Source: an uncultured Bacteroidales bacterium (lineage in GTDB: Bacteria; Bacteroidota; Bacteroidia; Bacteroidales; UBA932). From it: 64,000 bases of DNA. This document shows positions 8,255 through 17,792 of the stretch, piece after piece. The DNA is taken from assembly GCA_934680015.1 (NCBI GenBank), contig CAKUSP010000001.1, positions 62,001 through 126,000 of the forward strand. The letters are read 5' to 3'. How positions within the stretch are numbered: position 1 is the first letter of the stretch; the number at the start of each line of letters is the position of its first letter. Under the pieces are notes generated by a model. It was not told the origin of the DNA. It was given only the letters and a program-made list of their open reading frames with translations, and did no database searches. The translations under genes and the position numbers were made by a program.

Positions 8255-9957
8255 AAAGCACACACAGGGTACATCGCAGTTACTGTAAAACCACCTGGAA
8301 AGTAGGGTTCTTTAGTGGTTGCAACAATATAAGAGCGATAATCACTAAAATCCAAAAAGTAGGCTACATTTTGGACACTTTGAGTGTTAGGACATTCAGT
8401 AGAGGATATGTATTTTAAAGTCTGATATAAGTATTGGCTATCTTGGGGGTTTAACTTAAGGTATGAGTCTCTGATAATAGTAGCAGTCTCGACTTCCTTT
8501 AGGGCTCTTGAGATGTGGTATGCGTCATCTACATCTTTATCAGCTAACATGTGTAGTTCCTTTATGGACGGGATATACCATCCTGTGCTTGTGGACGGAG
8601 CAGGGTATGTGCTGATAAAATCGTTTAGATCTTCGGCACTTTGTACTATGGAGCCTTTTCCTGACGCTCTGCACCATTCGTTGTAGGCGAAAAGAATCTG
8701 TGTGTTCTGGTACCCCAGTATTCTATTTAAATCGTCTTCTGTCATTTCAAGTGAAGCGATAGATGCGAACTCGGATTTGTCTTTGCGAGAAAAATCGCCA
8801 CCTTTTTGAAAATTCATTATAAGCTCGTCGTTTGTAAATTCACCACTTGGTTTTTGCCAGTATGTATTTTTTTTATAATATAATGCTACTGCAAGTCCGT
8901 GTGTGCAATATGGATAATCTTTCGATCTAATTTTATCGTCGCCAAGTGAGGCCGGAGTAATGCGCCCAGAAGGGTCTGTATCGGAAGGCGTCCAAAAGAC
9001 TATGGCTCTAACCTTTGCTTTTTGTTCTTCGGTAAGGGTGGCGTCTTTAGAGATTAAAGTGCCATCATCTAATAGAAAGTCACCGCGTTGGATAGTGTAG
9101 TCGATTTCGGTAACTGAAGCTCCTTCTACATTATATTTATTATATGCACCTGCATTGATGTTCTTAGGAACAATCGTGAACACTTTGTTAGGACCATAGA
9201 ATCCTTCGATGGTAGGTGTGGTTGCGGATTTAGGATTGATTATATATCTATATGAATCACCCATGAACCTCGGTATGGCATTTCCCTGAAAGTCAATATC
9301 TGGAAGAATTGTATAATCAGGAACTTTCGTGTCTGTAAACTTATAAACTGTTTTAGGCAGATCGATTACGGCAAGCGACATTCTGTGTGTCATAGAGAAG
9401 GAAATGCGAAGGAGCTTATCTTCTCCTATGATGGCAGTCCCTTTAGCGGTCATAAGGTCGGAATCGTCATAAGATTCAGCAGAACTTTGATTTTCAGAAG
9501 GCTGCCATGAATCTATAAGGGGAGAGAAAAACTCTATGTCGGTAAGGGCAGCACCAGAAGATGTATCTGATGTTTTCCCTTGCATGTCCTTGCTGTAAGG
9601 GTAATAGAGGAGGTATTGTTCGTTTGGGAGTCCGGCAGCTAATTCTATCGTATCGTCTGCGTATGGCTTCCAGACTATTTCCTGTGATACTGCATCTTTT
9701 TCCGCGATTAATTGAATGTTATTATAAATGACTTTTCCGTCTCTAATGATATATAATCCGCAACAATCTCCTGCCGTGAATTCAGTGGTGTAGCCTTTAT
9801 CCATCGAACGGGTGGAAATTGAAGATGAGTAGCCATTGTCTGCTATTTCGAAAGAAACTCTGCACTTGTTTTCTTGTGGTATAGGACTTATGTTATCGGT
9901 GCATGAATATATAAGTGAAACCGATAAAGATATGAGTATAAGCAGTTTTTTGTTCAT
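8251..9957 (-). CDS. Fimbrillin-like lipoprotein with DUF1566-like C-terminal domain (copy 2)
   Basis: Surface lipoprotein of 568 aa with signal peptide and lipobox IYSC. The N-terminal half resembles Mfa/FimB fimbrillin family proteins. The C-terminal half shares the blocks SGRITPASL.DDKI, THGLAV.LY and LGYQNTQI with its upstream neighbour. It then has GWYIPSIKELHML.DKDVDD and a terminal PVCAF, a pattern like DUF1566/C-type-lectin-like domains. The expected YWTSTE block is altered to YISSTE. It is last in the fimbrial operon, 51 bp after its paralogue. I infer a fimbrial tip or accessory subunit that could bind a ligand. Confidence 0.7.
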   Translation of the reverse strand: MNKKLLILISLSVSLIYSCTDNISPIPQENKCRVSFEIADNGYSSSISTRSMDKGYTTEFTAGDCCGLYIIRDGKVIYNNIQLIAEKDAVSQEIVWKPYADDTIELAAGLPNEQYLLYYPYSKDMQGKTSDTSSGAALTDIEFFSPLIDSWQPSENQSSAESYDDSDLMTAKGTAIIGEDKLLRISFSMTHRMSLAVIDLPKTVYKFTDTKVPDYTILPDIDFQGNAIPRFMGDSYRYIINPKSATTPTIEGFYGPNKVFTIVPKNINAGAYNKYNVEGASVTEIDYTIQRGDFLLDDGTLISKDATLTEEQKAKVRAIVFWTPSDTDPSGRITPASLGDDKIRSKDYPYCTHGLAVALYYKKNTYWQKPSGEFTNDELIMNFQKGGDFSRKDKSEFASIASLEMTEDDLNRILGYQNTQILFAYNEWCRASGKGSIVQSAEDLNDFISTYPAPSTSTGWYIPSIKELHMLADKDVDDAYHISRALKEVETATIIRDSYLKLNPQDSQYLYQTLKYISSTECPNTQSVQNVAYFLDFSDYRSYIVATTKEPYFPGGFTVTAMYPVCAF

Positions 9958-10008
9958 GACCTGTCTTGTTTAATAATCAGTGTGTAATACTGAGGGTGAA
10001 AAAATATG

Positions 10009-11721
10009 TTAAAAGGCACAGACTGCACGAACTTTATATTCGATACTTTTATACATATTCCATGAATACGAATATTTAAAACCTTGTATAAAAGCGTAAT
10101 TGTTGTGGAAGAGTTCTGTTGATGTCCAATACCATTCATTGTCAGAATTGATGCCTAAAATATCTTGACTTCCTGCGGCGGAAATGGACGAGTTGACAAT
10201 ATCTCTATTTTCAGTAAGTTTCTTTTCTTCACATCTTTCGTATATGTCATCTACATCTTTGTTACCGAGTATATATAATTCTTTTGCAGATGGGAGAAAC
10301 CACCCGGTGCTATTAGCAGGTGCTTGATGTTCTATGGTATAACCTTCAAGTTGTCCAACAGGCAGAACTCTATTAACGGATGAACTGCGATTTAGGCGGT
10401 TGTATTCTTTAATGATTTTCGTGTTTTGATATCCAAGAATCAGATTTATATTACTTGTCTTTTCTATATATGAAGATATTGCTTTGTAGTCTCCTTTATC
10501 CAGAGGAGTGAAATCATCTGATTCTAGAAAGGCTTGAATGTTTGTATTTTCATTATGGGACCACACGGTTTTGGTAGATACATCATAAAGCGATACAGCC
10601 AATCCGTGTGTGCAGCTAGGGAAGTCTTTAGCCATAATTTTATCATCCGTTAAAGATGCTGGCGTTAGTCTGCCTTCGCTTGGGCTATCTTTAGGTACCC
10701 AAAACACGATTCCTGCAACTGTTTTTCCTGAAATTGGCTGGGGTTTTGGTTCTGCTATTACGGGTTCCTTGCTTCCGGAATACCTTCTGCGTAAACCACC
10801 ATCCGAGATGCTTCCATCTTCGTAGATATAGTCTCCGGCTTTCACTTCATCCGCGCTATAATCGATATATGTTTGAGCTTGCACATCTTCATTACCTCCT
10901 GAATTCCAATCTATTATCGGCGTAGACTCAACTTCGAGCCCTGTTGCCTTCACAGTGATTGAATATCTGTTGCATACGCCGCCCTGGAGATTACCTTCGT
11001 TTTCTGCCTTAGGCGTATAGGAGAACTCTTTTCCTTTAATGCCAATTATTATAAGGGTTTTGCCTGTCATGTTTTGTGGAACCAAAACGGCTTCGTATGC
11101 CTTTGTGGTGGCATTATAATATGGAATAATCTCTCCGTCTGATTGTGCTGCTGTACATAGCATGCCGAGATTGAAAATTGGATTCGGATCTCCGAGCACT
11201 TTTACAGAAGCATTCTTTAATTCCTCTTTGCTTATTCCATCGCCATGGGTGAGAGTGAATTCAACTTTAGCCATCTTATGATGGAAACGAAGACAAGTGC
11301 TTTGATTGTAAGCTCCTGATTCTATTGCATATAAGAAATCGTACTCTGCATATCCATTGCTTTGATCCGAAATGTCCACATTTGCCTGTATATTATCAGG
11401 ATACCATGCTCTTATGTAGGCTCTATCTGTGTTTTTCCAATAGATAGTATTATCGTTATCAATAGGCTCTAACGATCCAGAGGAATTTATTTTATATTTC
11501 TTATAGTCCAGCATGCCTTCCATGGTGACACCGACAATCTCACCACCAGACCACGAATCCTTACCAGCGGAGCGAGTCTGCATTCGGGCTAGTTCAGATG
11601 TCAGATTAAGTGGGTAATTTTCGTACGGAAGAATCGATGAGTTTTCATTTTTTGTGCATGAAAACATGATTCCAAGTGTAAGACTTATCCGCAAAATGGG
11701 GCTGGTATGTTTAATTGGCAT
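10009..11721 (-). CDS. Fimbrillin-like lipoprotein with DUF1566-like C-terminal domain (copy 1)
   Basis: Lipoprotein of 570 aa, lipobox IMFSC. Residues from about 35 to 290 look like a fimbrillin family domain (ISTR-type Thr/Arg-rich start, IRAWYP, FHHKMAKVEFTLT). From about residue 340 it has GIVFWVPKDSPSEGRLTPASL, then GWFLPSAKELYIL, EWYWTSTEL and terminal VRAVCAF, the standard layout of DUF1566/lectin-like domains. It is clearly paralogous to the following gene. The fusion of pilin-like and lectin-like parts suggests a tip adhesin of the fimbria encoded here. The ligand is unknown. Confidence 0.72.
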   Translation of the reverse strand: MPIKHTSPILRISLTLGIMFSCTKNENSSILPYENYPLNLTSELARMQTRSAGKDSWSGGEIVGVTMEGMLDYKKYKINSSGSLEPIDNDNTIYWKNTDRAYIRAWYPDNIQANVDISDQSNGYAEYDFLYAIESGAYNQSTCLRFHHKMAKVEFTLTHGDGISKEELKNASVKVLGDPNPIFNLGMLCTAAQSDGEIIPYYNATTKAYEAVLVPQNMTGKTLIIIGIKGKEFSYTPKAENEGNLQGGVCNRYSITVKATGLEVESTPIIDWNSGGNEDVQAQTYIDYSADEVKAGDYIYEDGSISDGGLRRRYSGSKEPVIAEPKPQPISGKTVAGIVFWVPKDSPSEGRLTPASLTDDKIMAKDFPSCTHGLAVSLYDVSTKTVWSHNENTNIQAFLESDDFTPLDKGDYKAISSYIEKTSNINLILGYQNTKIIKEYNRLNRSSSVNRVLPVGQLEGYTIEHQAPANSTGWFLPSAKELYILGNKDVDDIYERCEEKKLTENRDIVNSSISAAGSQDILGINSDNEWYWTSTELFHNNYAFIQGFKYSYSWNMYKSIEYKVRAVCAF

Positions 11722-11736
11722 AACTGAAAGGGTGGA

Positions 11737-12717
11737 TTATTGCATTTTTGCGTCTGCTACATAGCTGCCACCATCGTTCCAATCCTCAATGGTGTTCTCA
11801 CTTATCGATAGACTTGTTTTCTTTAAGGTAACAGTGTATGTATATGAATAGCCTGGAACAAGTGATGGCTTAATCATATTATTATTGGAAAAGGTCTGGG
11901 CATCACTGTCGTTAAGGGTTATTTCGAAGTTGAGGTTATCACTCAACGCTTGCGGAAGCAGAAGCATCGTCAGAGTCATTATTCCATTCGTCGCGTCGAA
12001 TTCTGCCGCGCAGTTAGAACGCAAATCCCATCCATTTATAACGTTACCAATAGCTGAGGCTGAACCAGAAGTAACGTCAAAGACCCCTTCGTGTATAAGG
12101 CCACCCAGTTTGTAAGTAGCATCTTTGAGCAAAGCAGCGTTTGTAAAACCATCTTTATCTGATACTTGGACTTTTAAGATAAGCCTGGACATTTTGTGTT
12201 TAAAACTGCAGTTTTCTCCGCCTTTTGCTGTGTTGTCGGTAAAACTTATCAGTGGAGAGTTTTTACTTGCCTTTGCTCCAGTAGCGTAAAGAATGTCCAA
12301 GTTTTTTTGAGCTGCTTTAGATGCTTGAGACAGGGTATTTACAGTTATTTTACCATTATCGCCAGGTAGGGTAGAGTTGTTTTCACTTGCTACAAAAGGT
12401 GCATAGGCGGCAAAAGTGTAGTCTTCATCGGCTTTTTCGAAGAATATGCCATCAGCGATAGGCGAGAAGTCTGCTTGAGCTTCAATGCTGCTTGTCTGAT
12501 ATCCTACATTTTTATACTTGCTACACATGGTAGAGCCTTGTGGCAATACAGCCATGACGCCTATTTTATCAGAATTCCAAGTGCTATTGGCGTATCGTGG
12601 CGATTGGCTACCGATCTCTGCAGTAACCGAAACTCCCATCGCTCTATTTTCTTCTTTAGTACATGCGGCCAATAGAATTACTAAGGCCGAAGCGAGGATA
12701 AATGTGCTTTTTTTCAT
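11737..12717 (-). CDS. Fimbrillin family (Mfa-like) lipoprotein
   Basis: About 326 aa when started at the Met at 12717, which gives a clean signal peptide ending LLAAC; an upstream in-frame Met at 12741 would overlap the previous gene. Hallmarks of Bacteroidales type V fimbrillins are visible: an early arginine-containing segment (SPRYANSTW) that could be a gingipain-like cleavage region, FKHKMSRLILKVQV in the middle, and a C-terminal IEDWNDGG. By family knowledge these subunits are lipidated, exported to the surface, cleaved and polymerised by strand exchange. It is the best candidate for the shaft subunit of this locus. Confidence 0.78.
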   Translation of the reverse strand: MKKSTFILASALVILLAACTKEENRAMGVSVTAEIGSQSPRYANSTWNSDKIGVMAVLPQGSTMCSKYKNVGYQTSSIEAQADFSPIADGIFFEKADEDYTFAAYAPFVASENNSTLPGDNGKITVNTLSQASKAAQKNLDILYATGAKASKNSPLISFTDNTAKGGENCSFKHKMSRLILKVQVSDKDGFTNAALLKDATYKLGGLIHEGVFDVTSGSASAIGNVINGWDLRSNCAAEFDATNGIMTLTMLLLPQALSDNLNFEITLNDSDAQTFSNNNMIKPSLVPGYSYTYTVTLKKTSLSISENTIEDWNDGGSYVADAKMQ

Positions 12718-12730
12718 GATATTCATTTCT

Positions 12731-13576
12731 TTAATATGCATCTATATTACCTTCAAATATTTCATTCCAATCGATGATTCCAGCGCCTGCAACACTTGCT
12801 TCTACCGGCAGGGATAGTGTTCCCTTCAGTTGAAGTGGCTGTGTCCTATAGTTGAATTCTTTTAGAAATTCCGTAAGGTCACTTTTAACACTAAGAGAAC
12901 TTCCGTCGGTAAACAGTATATCCACAGTGAGAGTCTGGTTTTGATCAGGTATAATTCCTAAAAGGCGGAAGAAAAGGGAGAACTCTTTTCCATTTCTTGA
13001 AAAAATGTTCTTTGCTTGTGCCGGTTTACTTCTATTTTCTGTCTTTATATCTATGGCTGAGGCTATTCCGCTTAAAGTCGCTGTGGCTTTTTGTACCCGA
13101 GAGTAGTCTCCATCAGTTGCTGTCAGCTGAACATCAAGTCTTCGCACCAATTGCTTCATCGGAGCGGTAACGCGCAGCGTGTCATCTGCATTTATGTAAA
13201 TGTTTCTTGTGAATGAGAAAAGATAACCAGGCGTCGCCGGAATGCATTCATCCGAATCTACATCTGCGGATGCTGATGTCCCTTTAAAAGAGATATGCTC
13301 AGGTTCATTGTATATTGCCAATGTGTGTTCTCCCTTGGATAACAGCTGGTTAAAAATATTGGTATTTTTATTTACGACCTGTTTGTAATTATCGGTAAGG
13401 ATAACATATTCTTTGGGAATATCTGCCTCACTGCTTGAATGGCTCCAATCTACGTTTATTTCAAGAGCCCCCTTGAACGGATGTGGAGTGTTATAAAGAA
13501 TATCTTTTACACAAGAGGTGATGACAAGAATGGAAATCACCGCTATGACCTTACTATATAATGGCTGTCTTTTCAT
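12731..13576 (-). CDS. DUF5119 (FimB/Mfa2-like) fimbrial anchor lipoprotein
   Basis: About 281 aa from the ATG at 13576; an earlier in-frame start at 13627 would overlap the DUF3575 gene by 49 bp and delay the signal peptide. The signal ends ILVITSC (lipobox). The body has the DUF5119 features YNTPHPFKGALEI and VDWS near the start and IIDWNE at the end. Such proteins accompany fimbrillin genes in Bacteroidales and are thought to anchor or cap the fimbria at the outer membrane. The start lies 2 bp after the stop of the DUF3575 gene, so the two are translationally close. Confidence 0.78.
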   Translation of the reverse strand: MKRQPLYSKVIAVISILVITSCVKDILYNTPHPFKGALEINVDWSHSSSEADIPKEYVILTDNYKQVVNKNTNIFNQLLSKGEHTLAIYNEPEHISFKGTSASADVDSDECIPATPGYLFSFTRNIYINADDTLRVTAPMKQLVRRLDVQLTATDGDYSRVQKATATLSGIASAIDIKTENRSKPAQAKNIFSRNGKEFSLFFRLLGIIPDQNQTLTVDILFTDGSSLSVKSDLTEFLKEFNYRTQPLQLKGTLSLPVEASVAGAGIIDWNEIFEGNIDAY

Positions 13577-13578
13577 AA

Positions 13579-14643
13579 CTAATCTATATTCCAAACGAGC
13601 GATATCCCGATATTGTTTACTCCCCAAATGCCTTTATCCTCATTTCCTTTACGGACTCTTGTGCTTTCGATCACGGCGTATTTGTCATAATTCACATGCA
13701 TGTAGCCTGCACCAATGCTGAAATCAAGAGAAAGAGATGATGTTAAGTGAAGCATATACCCGCATGTAACTCCAGCTCCAAGCAGATCCCCTTGTTTTCC
13801 GGTATTGTCGAATTTATAATTGAACTGGCCAATCCGCGCATTTGCCCCGATATAAGCTATCTTGCTGGTTCCTAAATAATACCTGACTTCAGGGGATACT
13901 TCCCATAAAGCATATCGCTTGTCTATGCCTTCCCATGTCCAATTCGTCCATGCTCCATTCAATAACAAGCCCCAGCCGCTATTTGAGCGCCATTCTATGC
14001 CAATATCAGGGGTCATGGTAATCATGTGCAACAGATTGGTGCGCAGATAGAATTTATGCGCAGGCTTTTCTTTTGCTAATACTGGAGCAGGGGATACTTC
14101 AGTTTTGACGGGTTCTTCTATTATTATAGATGTGCTGTCATTTGTTTCAGTACTTTGCTGCTCGAAAGTGACAGGCTCTTCTACTATTTCTATGTCTGTT
14201 TCTTGCACTGGGATCGGAGGACAAATGCTGTCTGTGACTGTGCGAGATGGTATACAGATGCGCACAATGACGCAATTTCCTTTCAGTGTGCTGTTTCGTG
14301 TTATAAAATCTGCCTCTTTAAGGCCTTTCTGTATTATTAATTCTGATTTGACGCGGTTCGAGCGAAGTTTTGCTATTTTGAGGCTTTCGCTCTTACTACT
14401 GCCAGAATCGCAAAAGCCTTCCACATATATGGGAAGTATTCCGTTTTGTATATCTTCAATATTATTCTCTACGCTCTCTAAAAGTCTTTCCAATTCTGCC
14501 CCATTCCCATTCCACGGGGTGTAGAACATGTCATTGCCTGCAATGAAGCGAAAAGTGAATATTGAATCGGTTTGGGATTCCTTCGATACGGCGAGGAATG
14601 CAGTAAGACACAGGAATAAGGGAATAAGTAGAATTTTCTTCAT
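13579..14643 (-). CDS. DUF3575 outer-membrane protein with OmpA-like N-terminal part
   Basis: 354 aa with a Sec signal peptide (residues 1-20). Residues 28-140 contain an OmpA-C-like pattern (YVEGFCDSGS, KLRSNRVKSEL), suggesting peptidoglycan contact. A Thr/Glu-rich linker (about 150-200) leads to a C-terminal DUF3575 domain of alternating aromatic beta strands (TNLLHMITMTPDIGIEW to the C-terminal VWNID), probably a small barrel. DUF3575 proteins commonly open Bacteroidales fimbrial operons and this one is first here, followed by DUF5119 and fimbrillins. The likely job is outer-membrane assembly or anchoring of the fimbria. Confidence 0.78.
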   Translation of the reverse strand: MKKILLIPLFLCLTAFLAVSKESQTDSIFTFRFIAGNDMFYTPWNGNGAELERLLESVENNIEDIQNGILPIYVEGFCDSGSSKSESLKIAKLRSNRVKSELIIQKGLKEADFITRNSTLKGNCVIVRICIPSRTVTDSICPPIPVQETDIEIVEEPVTFEQQSTETNDSTSIIIEEPVKTEVSPAPVLAKEKPAHKFYLRTNLLHMITMTPDIGIEWRSNSGWGLLLNGAWTNWTWEGIDKRYALWEVSPEVRYYLGTSKIAYIGANARIGQFNYKFDNTGKQGDLLGAGVTCGYMLHLTSSLSLDFSIGAGYMHVNYDKYAVIESTRVRKGNEDKGIWGVNNIGISLVWNID

Positions 14644-14767
14644 TATGGTTTGTTTGTACTACTTTACTAGATTTAGCAATGCAAATAAACCAAAATATTT
14701 TTGAATAGAATATGGTTATGAGAGTGGCGAAGTTGGTTCTTTGTTGGAATCGCACTTCTTTGTCTTT

Positions 14768-14797
14768 TAGTCTATTTGATTTTTGTTAAATAGTCTA
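14768..14797. repeat. Direct repeat TAGTCTA with 23-bp period, possible AraC-type operator
   Basis: TAGTCTATTTG (from 14768) and TAGTCTAATTTTTG (from 14791) form a direct repeat about two helical turns apart. They lie upstream of the fimbrial operon and just past the 3' end of the AraC-family gene. AraC proteins usually bind such direct repeats. A regulatory link is inferred only from position. Confidence 0.3.
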
Positions 14798-14813
14798 ATT
14801 TTTGTGATTTATG

Positions 14814-15914
14814 CTATTTTGCCATTAACTTTCGCCACTTGGCAGGAGTGTATCCTGTGTTCTCTTTAAATAGACGAATGAAGTGGCTTGAAGACAGAAA
14901 TCCCGATTTTTCTGCAATATCGGAGATTATCAATTTGGGATATTGTGCCATTATATTTTTAGCATAATCTATCCTAAGTCTAGTGATCCAGTCACAAAAG
15001 CTTATCCCGTAAGTTGTTTTTATGTATTCGGACAAATATGTGCGGTTGCTAAGCAATGTATCGGCTAATTCTTTAATTGTAAGGCCCGAGTGTAGATATC
15101 CTTCTGTTTCTATCCATTCCGATATTCTTTTTGCCAATTCATTATGGTAGGCTGGTTTTTCATTTGGAGTGCAAATTGAAGATTCCAATTCTTCTGAGGT
15201 GATGGCCTTTTCGACTTGTTCGTAAAATAGGAGATAATTTTGATAGCAGCAAAATAGATATACATAAAATGGGACAGAGGATAATATCCAAACAGGTATA
15301 TATTTATCCGGAAGGAATGTAAGCAAACTGCATCCTATACCGAATATGATAGCCCAATATGTAAATATAGAAAGCCAATGGATATAGTTGCCGATATCAT
15401 CGGCTTGAGTTTCCCCGAAAGTTTGGATAGCCGTATGATATGCTTTTAAAAGTCCGCGTGAGAGGATAAGTCCGTAAATCAATAATAACCCAGAGAGAAT
15501 GTAAAGAGCTATTATTTCTGTACGCCCTTGCGGAAGAAAGAATAGTATAATGCAGGCCAATGCGGAGAAAACTAGCCAAGAGCCTATATTTGCAAATAAA
15601 TTTTTGCGTGTTAGGTATCCATGCTTTAAAAGAATATTTAGTGCGGTACTGAATAGCCAATAGCATAGGAAGTAAGTGGAAATGTTGAGTAAAACTGCAG
15701 CATCAGGGTTAAAGAATCGGATTTTAAAAACGAAATGTGCCATATAGTTAAAAGATAGCAACAATACGGCGACCCCCATGATACGGCGTGAGCGTAGATA
15801 GTTGTCAAAAGTAGATCTAGGCGGAACTTTCGCAAATAAAAAGTAAAACCCTATAAAAAACATCAGCGGTAGGGCTATACAAAGAGAATAGTTATATATA
15901 GATGATTCTATCAT
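14814..15914 (-). CDS. Membrane-anchored AraC family transcriptional regulator
   Basis: 366 aa. The first 230 residues are mostly hydrophobic, with about seven membrane helices (for example residues 9-28, 48-66, 75-97, 108-126, 132-150, 185-202, 210-228). The C-terminal 100 residues are an AraC double helix-turn-helix: LTIKELADTLLSNRTYLSEYI, then ISDIAEKSGFLSSSHFIRLFK and TGYTPAKWRK. The protein would sense a signal in the membrane and bind DNA from there. It is encoded directly upstream of, and on the same strand as, the fimbrial operon, which makes it the prime candidate regulator of the fimbriae. Length and layout appear complete. Confidence 0.85.
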   Translation of the reverse strand: MIESSIYNYSLCIALPLMFFIGFYFLFAKVPPRSTFDNYLRSRRIMGVAVLLLSFNYMAHFVFKIRFFNPDAAVLLNISTYFLCYWLFSTALNILLKHGYLTRKNLFANIGSWLVFSALACIILFFLPQGRTEIIALYILSGLLLIYGLILSRGLLKAYHTAIQTFGETQADDIGNYIHWLSIFTYWAIIFGIGCSLLTFLPDKYIPVWILSSVPFYVYLFCCYQNYLLFYEQVEKAITSEELESSICTPNEKPAYHNELAKRISEWIETEGYLHSGLTIKELADTLLSNRTYLSEYIKTTYGISFCDWITRLRIDYAKNIMAQYPKLIISDIAEKSGFLSSSHFIRLFKENTGYTPAKWRKLMAK

Positions 15915-15934
15915 GAGGTGTTTTATTATCTACG

Positions 15935-15942
15935 CAAATTTA
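15935..15942 (-). promoter_or_regulatory. Candidate -7 box for the AraC gene
   Basis: CAAATTTA on the plus strand is TAAATTTG on the minus strand, an exact TAnnTTTG match, 21 bp before the AraC ATG at 15914. No clear -33 box is seen. Confidence 0.4.
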
Positions 15943-16094
15943 GTAAAATTTAATGTCTATCTTCATATTCACGCCATTTGGCCTTTGCTTCTCATTGTGA
16001 ACGGCGGCGAGTGGGATAAAGCGTTAGCGAATGCTATAAAAGAAAATTAAATATAAATCGGAAGAAGGTTATTTTTTTACGTTTCTAAAAAGAG

Positions 16095-16102
16095 TATCTT
16101 TG
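16095..16102 (+). promoter_or_regulatory. Candidate -7 box for glnS
   Basis: TATCTTTG matches TAnnTTTG and sits 28 bp before the glnS ATG, a normal Bacteroidetes distance. The -33 region is a T-run without an exact TTTG. Confidence 0.5.
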
Positions 16103-16130
16103 TAAATTTTAGAACTAATATGTATTTGAT

Positions 16131-17792
16131 ATGGAAGAAGCAACAAAAAAATTGAATTTCCTTGAGGAGATTATCGAGGATGATTTAAAAAGTGGAAAGA
16201 TAGATAGCGTTTTGACGCGTTTCCCTCCTGAGCCTAATGGATATTTGCACCTTGGACATGCTAAGAGTCTGTGCATCAATTTCGGATTGGCCCAGAAATA
16301 TGGGGGAAAGACGAATCTTCGTTACGATGACACTAATCCGACTAAGGAAGATACGGAGTATGTTGACGCTATAAAAGAAGATATCAAATGGCTCGGTTAT
16401 CAATGGGAGAAGGAACTCTATGCTTCTGATTACTTCGACCAGCTATACCAGTGGGCAGAGGATATGATAAAAAGAGGATTGGCCTATGTAGATGACCAGA
16501 CTCAAGAGGAAATCTCAGCAGGCCGCGGGACTGTGGATAAGCCAGGTGTTGAAAGTCCATATAGAAACCGTAGTGTAGAAGAGAATCTCAGACTCTTCCG
16601 CGAAATGCGCGACGGAAAATATGCCGATGGCGAGAAAGTGCTCCGTGCCAAGATAGATATGGCGAGTCCTAATATGATGTTCCGCGATCCGCTGATGTAC
16701 CGTATAAAGCATGCTCATCATCATAGAACAGGAGACAAGTGGTGCATTTATCCTATGTATGACTACACCCATGGACAATGCGACTCTATAGAACATATAA
16801 CACATTCAATCTGTACTTTGGAGTTCGATGTACATAGGCCTCTATATGATTGGTTCATTCAGACACTTGGTATATATCCTTCTCACCAGTACGAATTTGC
16901 CCGTTTGAACCTTACATATACGCTTATGTCTAAGCGCAAACTCCTTGAACTTGTACAGAAAGGTTTAGTTAGTGGGTGGGATGACCCTCGTATGCCAACT
17001 CTTTGTGGAGTGCGCAGAAGAGGTTACACTCCACAGGCTCTAAAAATGTTCTGTGATAAGATAGGAGTAACTAAGCGTGACCAGCTTATCGACTTGCAAC
17101 TTTTAGAGTGGTGTGTACGTCAGGACCTTAATGCTCGATCTAATCGATATATGGTTGTTTCTAATGACCCTATTAAGGTGACAATTACGAATTGGCCTGA
17201 AGGAAAGGTGGAATGGTTCGAAGCTCCGCTCAACCCGGCAGAGCCGGAAGGTGCTTCCAGAAAAGTTCCTTTTACTGGTGAACTTCTTATCGATAGAGCT
17301 GATTTTATGGAAGATGCACCTAAAAAGTTCTTCCGTCTTAAGCCAGAGGGCGAAGTAAGGTTGAAATACACCTATATTATTAAATGTGAGGAAGTTGTTA
17401 AGGATGAAAATGGAAAGGTAGTCGAATTAAAGTGTTCTTATGATCCTTCTACCAAGCCTGGCGCAGGAGAATGGCGTTCGGTTAAAGGGACGATACACTG
17501 GGTTTCTACTCAGTTCGCAAAAGAAGTGGAACTTCGCCAGTACGATAAATTATTTACTCTTGCGGACATGAGTCAAGTTCCTGAAGATAAGGACTATAAA
17601 GATTTTTTGAACCCAGATAGTCTTATAGTGGAAAAAGGTTGGGCTGAACCTGCTCTGCTTGAGGATAATTCTGGTATCGCAGTTCAGTTCGAACGTGTAG
17701 GCTATTATATGAAGGATAAGGATAGTACAGAAGAACGTCCTATATTCAATAAGACTACAGCGCTTAAAGATTCGTTTAAGATAGATGCCTAA
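16131..17792 (+). CDS. glnS: Glutaminyl-tRNA synthetase
   Basis: 553 aa, essentially the length of E. coli GlnRS (554). It charges tRNA-Gln with glutamine in the cytosol. The class I HIGH motif is PPEPNGYLHLGHAKS (HLGH at residues 40-43) and the KMSKS-like loop is MSKRK (266-270). The N-terminal catalytic and C-terminal anticodon-binding beta-barrel parts are both complete. The gene stands alone with its own -7 box and converges on a minus-strand hydrolase gene; the two stop codons overlap. Confidence 0.97.
   Translation: MEEATKKLNFLEEIIEDDLKSGKIDSVLTRFPPEPNGYLHLGHAKSLCINFGLAQKYGGKTNLRYDDTNPTKEDTEYVDAIKEDIKWLGYQWEKELYASDYFDQLYQWAEDMIKRGLAYVDDQTQEEISAGRGTVDKPGVESPYRNRSVEENLRLFREMRDGKYADGEKVLRAKIDMASPNMMFRDPLMYRIKHAHHHRTGDKWCIYPMYDYTHGQCDSIEHITHSICTLEFDVHRPLYDWFIQTLGIYPSHQYEFARLNLTYTLMSKRKLLELVQKGLVSGWDDPRMPTLCGVRRRGYTPQALKMFCDKIGVTKRDQLIDLQLLEWCVRQDLNARSNRYMVVSNDPIKVTITNWPEGKVEWFEAPLNPAEPEGASRKVPFTGELLIDRADFMEDAPKKFFRLKPEGEVRLKYTYIIKCEEVVKDENGKVVELKCSYDPSTKPGAGEWRSVKGTIHWVSTQFAKEVELRQYDKLFTLADMSQVPEDKDYKDFLNPDSLIVEKGWAEPALLEDNSGIAVQFERVGYYMKDKDSTEERPIFNKTTALKDSFKIDA

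Noticed and set aside
15943..16080. Short RNA or gene remnant in the gap before glnS
   Set aside because: A GC-richer patch near 15970-16015 has no coding frame of note, no tRNA-like fold that I could draw and no terminator.
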